A program made the translations under genes and the position numbers. DNA of 64,000 nucleotides from Actinomycetota bacterium (GTDB lineage Bacteria; Actinomycetota; Acidimicrobiia; Acidimicrobiales; Aldehydirespiratoraceae). Location: NCBI GenBank assembly GCA_029979265.1, contig JAPOHW010000012.1, positions 1 through 64,000 of the forward strand, in the 5' to 3' direction. The notes below the pieces were generated by a model. The model did no database searches. It was given only the letters and a program-made list of their open reading frames with translations, and was not told the DNA's origin. Shown here in pieces: positions 61,403 to 64,000 of the stretch; within the stretch, counting starts at the first letter, position 1, and each line of letters starts with the position of its first letter.

Positions 61403-63316
61403 ATGGCCCCCGGTCTCGATTTCGACCCCGAGCGTTTCGAGCGTCAGTCGTTTGAGCTCGTTCGGCGCGGATTCGAACCGTCCGCGGTCCAACGGGAGCT
61501 TCAGCGAGCTGCGGCGGCGGTGCGCGAGTTGCAGCGACAGGTGGAGTCGCTCGGTGGCCAACTCCGGGCGATCCAGAGTTCCGATACCGAACCGCTCGAA
61601 GCTCGTCGGGTTGCCGAGGCGCTCGGCGCCGAGGCGACGAAGGTACTCGATGCCGCTCATGCGGCCGCTGTGGAGCGGGCGGAGCGAGCCGAGCGTGAGG
61701 CCGAAGCCGTTCGAGAGGAGGCGATCGCCGCAGCCGACGCCATCCGAGCCGAGGCAGAGTCTGAGCGCGAACGGATTCTCGAAGAGGCAGCTCGCGAGGC
61801 GGAGGCGGTGGCCGAGGATGGTCGGCAACGCGGCCGTGAGATGGTCAACGAGGCGCAGGTCGTACGGGAACGGATGCTCGGTGACCTCGCTCGGAAACGT
61901 CAGACCGGGCGAGCGCAGGTCGAGCAGCTGCGCGCCGGCCGCGATCGACTGCTGGAGTCGTTGTCGATCGCGCAGTCCAGCCTCGATACCGCGATGAAGG
62001 ATCTGGTCGAGTCGGTGCCGGAAGCCCGGGCCGCAGCGGAGCGAGCCGGCATACGGATCTCGAACGAACCGACGCCGTCGGCCGAGGTCATGGAGGCCGA
62101 GATCGAATCGGCGCGCCTGGTTGGTCACCCACTGATCGAGGGGCTTCCCGAGCCGGGGCTGGCCGACGAGCCGGCGTCACCTGACCCCACCTTTATCACT
62201 GCGGAGATGGAGGCGTTGACCCACGTCGACGCTGCCCTCGAAGCCGAGAGCAGAGGTGTCTTCGATCAGGACGAGGCCGATGGGGCTGACGCCGAGGCCC
62301 ATGGTGAGTCTGATGGGGCTGACGCCGAGGCTGAGTCTGATGTGGCTGACGTCGAGACTGACGTGGTTGATGCTGATGGGGCTGAGCCCGAAGCGGAAGG
62401 GGCTGACGCCGAGGAAGTCGAGACGGTCGATGACGACGATGCCGAATCGCCGGCAGGGTCAGGTGAGGACGCCGACGACGGGGCCGATCCACCCGAGTCC
62501 GCCGACGCGGACGCGAAGGTTGCGACGCCGGCAGACGACATCTTCGCCCGGCTGCGCGAAAGTCAAGCGTCGGACGACGAGAACGATCCCAGCCAAGACG
62601 AAGCACCACCGGCAGAGCCGGAGAACACGGCGGAATCAGCCAACGAACCCGACGGAGTCACCGACATCGCGGGTGACACCGGTCCTCCTGACGACGACGA
62701 GTCGCCGGTTGTCGATCCTGATGCAGAGGTGGTGCAGCGGGCCGTGGGCACGGCCCTCCGGGCGGTCAAGAAGGTGCTCGTCGAGGAGCAGGGGATCTTG
62801 CTCGACGGGATCCGGCAGCACGGCGGCGACGCCATTTCCTCGGTTGTCGAAGACGAGGATGCGCATGCCAGTCCGTATGAGTCGGCGGCTGAGCCTGCGT
62901 TCGTTGCCCTGGCCGAGGCGCTTGGCGGTACCGGCGACAACGCCACGCTCGAGGTTGGTTTTGCGCAGATCCGAGCTGTTGCGTTGGTACCGGTTCGTCG
63001 ACGACTCCTCGAGGCGTGCGATGCATCCGACGACGCCGACGAACTCACCGACACCGTGCGGGGCCTCTATCGCGAGACGCGCGCTCGGCGGTTGCCGAGC
63101 GCAGTTGCTGCCGCCGTCGCCGCGGTGCGCGGTGCAGTCGCGATTGCCACTGCGAGTGGCCAGGTGCGGTGGCAAATCGACCCCGCGGGTCCGTGTGGTG
63201 CTGACTGTGCCGACAACGCACTCGCCGGTGGGATCGAGGCTGGCTCACCGTTCCCGACCGGCGCCCTCCATCCGCCCACCGATTCGAGCTGTACTTGCTG
63301 GCTCGTAACGATCTGA
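61403..63316 (+). CDS. DivIVA-like coiled-coil protein with MuF-like Cys/His tail
   Basis: A 637-residue protein in three parts. Residues 1-45 (DFDPERFERQSFELVRRGFE start) resemble the DivIVA membrane-binding domain, followed by a long Ala/Glu/Arg coiled coil to about residue 215. Residues about 240-460 are acidic, low-complexity and partly repeated. The C-terminal 170 residues are folded-looking (EVVQRAVGTALRAVKKVLVE onward) and end in Cys598, Cys602, His623, Cys630 and Cys632, the CxxxC...H..CxC arrangement seen at the end of phage Mu gpF-like head proteins. No other phage gene is near. A wall- or pole-associated scaffold is plausible; function unknown. Confidence 0.75.
   Translation: MAPGLDFDPERFERQSFELVRRGFEPSAVQRELQRAAAAVRELQRQVESLGGQLRAIQSSDTEPLEARRVAEALGAEATKVLDAAHAAAVERAERAEREAEAVREEAIAAADAIRAEAESERERILEEAAREAEAVAEDGRQRGREMVNEAQVVRERMLGDLARKRQTGRAQVEQLRAGRDRLLESLSIAQSSLDTAMKDLVESVPEARAAAERAGIRISNEPTPSAEVMEAEIESARLVGHPLIEGLPEPGLADEPASPDPTFITAEMEALTHVDAALEAESRGVFDQDEADGADAEAHGESDGADAEAESDVADVETDVVDADGAEPEAEGADAEEVETVDDDDAESPAGSGEDADDGADPPESADADAKVATPADDIFARLRESQASDDENDPSQDEAPPAEPENTAESANEPDGVTDIAGDTGPPDDDESPVVDPDAEVVQRAVGTALRAVKKVLVEEQGILLDGIRQHGGDAISSVVEDEDAHASPYESAAEPAFVALAEALGGTGDNATLEVGFAQIRAVALVPVRRRLLEACDASDDADELTDTVRGLYRETRARRLPSAVAAAVAAVRGAVAIATASGQVRWQIDPAGPCGADCADNALAGGIEAGSPFPTGALHPPTDSSCTCWLVTI
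62278..62420 (+). repeat. Degenerate in-frame repeat coding an acidic linker
   Basis: About five imperfect copies of a unit around GGGGCTGACGCCGAGG (copies near 62282, 62315, 62343, 62378 and 62399) encode DGADAEAE-like peptides. Copies differ by several bases and are spaced 21-35 bp. They lie inside the DivIVA-like gene, in frame. Confidence 0.75.
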
Positions 63317-63359
63317 GTCACTGACCCCGACCCGAGCCCGACACGCATGGCCAGGCCGG

Positions 63360-63365
63360 TAGGGT
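63360..63365 (+). promoter_or_regulatory. -10 element of UPF0182 gene
   Basis: TAGGGT ends 8 nt before ATG 63374; predicted leaderless. Confidence 0.5.
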
Positions 63366-63373
63366 TTGGCGCT

Positions 63374-64000
63374 ATGCGTGGACCTGAGGATATGCCGCGC
63401 CGGGAGTCCCGGTTCACTGGACGAGGGCGCATCGTGTTGGCGTTGTTCGCCGCTGCGTTTGTGGTTGTTGCCCTGTCGCTGCGCGGGATTGCCGGCTTCT
63501 ACACCGACTATCTGTGGTTCGGCTCGCTCGATCGCACCGATGTGTGGGGGGCGGTGCTCGGCGCGAAGGTGGTCCTCTGGCTGATTTTCTTTGCGGTCTT
63601 CTTTGCGCTCTTGTGGCTCAACCTGTTTCTCGCCGATCGGGTGGCTCCGCCACTGCGGGCTCCCGGTCCCGAGGAGGAGATGCTCGCTCGCTACCACGAC
63701 TTCATCGGTGGTCGCACGTCGCTGATTCGGTTCGCCGTCGCCTTCATCTTCGGGCTGCTGGCATCGGCCGGTGCACCGGCGCAGTGGGAAGAGTGGTTGC
63801 TGTTCACCAACCGTCAAGATTTCGGTGTCACCGATCCCCTGTTCGAAACCGACATTGGCTTCTATGTCTTCCAACTGCCGTTCTTGAGTTACGTGGTCGA
63901 CTGGGCATTCGCGTCGTTCGTGATCGTCTTGATCCTGACGACGATCGCGCACTATCTCAACGGCGGTATCCGTATGGCCGTCACCAGCGGTGAGCGTGTC
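63374..64000 (+). CDS. UPF0182 membrane protein, 3' end outside window
   Basis: Only the first 209 residues are visible and the frame is still open at the window end. It is the N-terminal multi-helix part of UPF0182, a large actinobacterial membrane protein (usually about 900-1000 residues). Visible landmarks are FYTDYLWFGSLDRTDVWGAV, AAPAQWEEWLLFTNRQDFG-like spacing (here GAPAQWEEWLLFTNRQDFG) and DPLFETDIGFYVFQLPFLSY. Start ATG 63374; ATG 63392 is an alternative. Function unknown; proximity to the PDZ-Lon protease is conserved in mycobacteria. Confidence 0.9.
   Translation, partial: MRGPEDMPRRESRFTGRGRIVLALFAAAFVVVALSLRGIAGFYTDYLWFGSLDRTDVWGAVLGAKVVLWLIFFAVFFALLWLNLFLADRVAPPLRAPGPEEEMLARYHDFIGGRTSLIRFAVAFIFGLLASAGAPAQWEEWLLFTNRQDFGVTDPLFETDIGFYVFQLPFLSYVVDWAFASFVIVLILTTIAHYLNGGIRMAVTSGERV

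Noticed and set aside
61403-64000. Prophage remnant suggested by the MuF-like tail
   Set aside because: No portal, terminase, integrase or attachment repeats nearby; neighbours are ordinary chromosomal genes with conserved order.
1-64000. tRNA, rRNA, CRISPR arrays, IS elements or riboswitches
   Set aside because: Intergenic gaps are at most about 210 bp and none shows a cloverleaf, regular spacer-repeat pattern, transposase frame or known aptamer.

Overview
The window is GC-rich, densely coded DNA from an actinobacterium. Two WhiB-type Fe-S regulators, an actinobacterial HEVTH zincin, a PDZ-Lon protease next to a UPF0182 membrane protein, a MoxR/VWA pair and TANNNT -10 elements placed directly in front of start codons all point that way. 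A free-living, obligately respiring member of the Acidimicrobiia (Ilumatobacter-like) fits best; that placement is inference. I see no rRNA, tRNA, CRISPR array, insertion sequence or prophage, and no gene-free stretch longer than about 210 bp.

Region 1 (1-9.4 kb) is a phosphate island. A truncated pstS is followed by nptA-phoU (minus strand) and, divergently, pstS-pstC-pstA-pstB, a soluble PhoU-histidine kinase fusion and a PhoP/RegX3-type response regulator. A ladder of three GTTCACC PHO-box units in 11-bp phase lies between the divergent operons. PstC carries an extra N-terminal RDD-like membrane domain.

Region 2 (9.4-38.4 kb) is housekeeping: nitroreductase, PcrA helicase, P450, AlaX editing protein, sucCD, a lipoprotein amidase, purH, a PlsC acyltransferase, icd, a heterodimeric ABC exporter with one degenerate ATP site, a GT87 protein, a PAS-PAS-GGDEF cyclase, mdh, an Fpg/Nei glycosylase, SCP2, RDD and DUF368 proteins, an alpha/beta hydrolase, a ThDP enzyme and sdhCAB. 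Five TCA-cycle steps or subunits are thus spread over one 24-kb stretch.

Region 3 (38.5-47.1 kb) holds a MoxR-type ATPase and its VWA partner, split by a minus-strand TetR-MaoC-GH1-like operon. A GH2-like protein sits divergently to the ATPase. The GH1-like and GH2-like proteins both lack expected catalytic carboxylates, which makes them candidate pseudo-glycosidases.

Region 4 (47.2-64 kb) has whiB, tatA, an ECF sigma/anti-sigma pair, a second whiB, a ROK kinase-ppk-NUDIX-MFS operon, the zincin, an SDR-fold membrane protein lacking the catalytic Tyr and Lys, moaE, an mreB that appears to start at CTG, a HEAT protein, the PDZ-Lon protease, a DivIVA-like coiled coil with a MuF-like Cys/His tail, and the start of UPF0182. 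A recurrent theme is leaderless transcription: in over 20 genes a TANNNT hexamer lies 6-8 nt before the start codon with no Shine-Dalgarno sequence.
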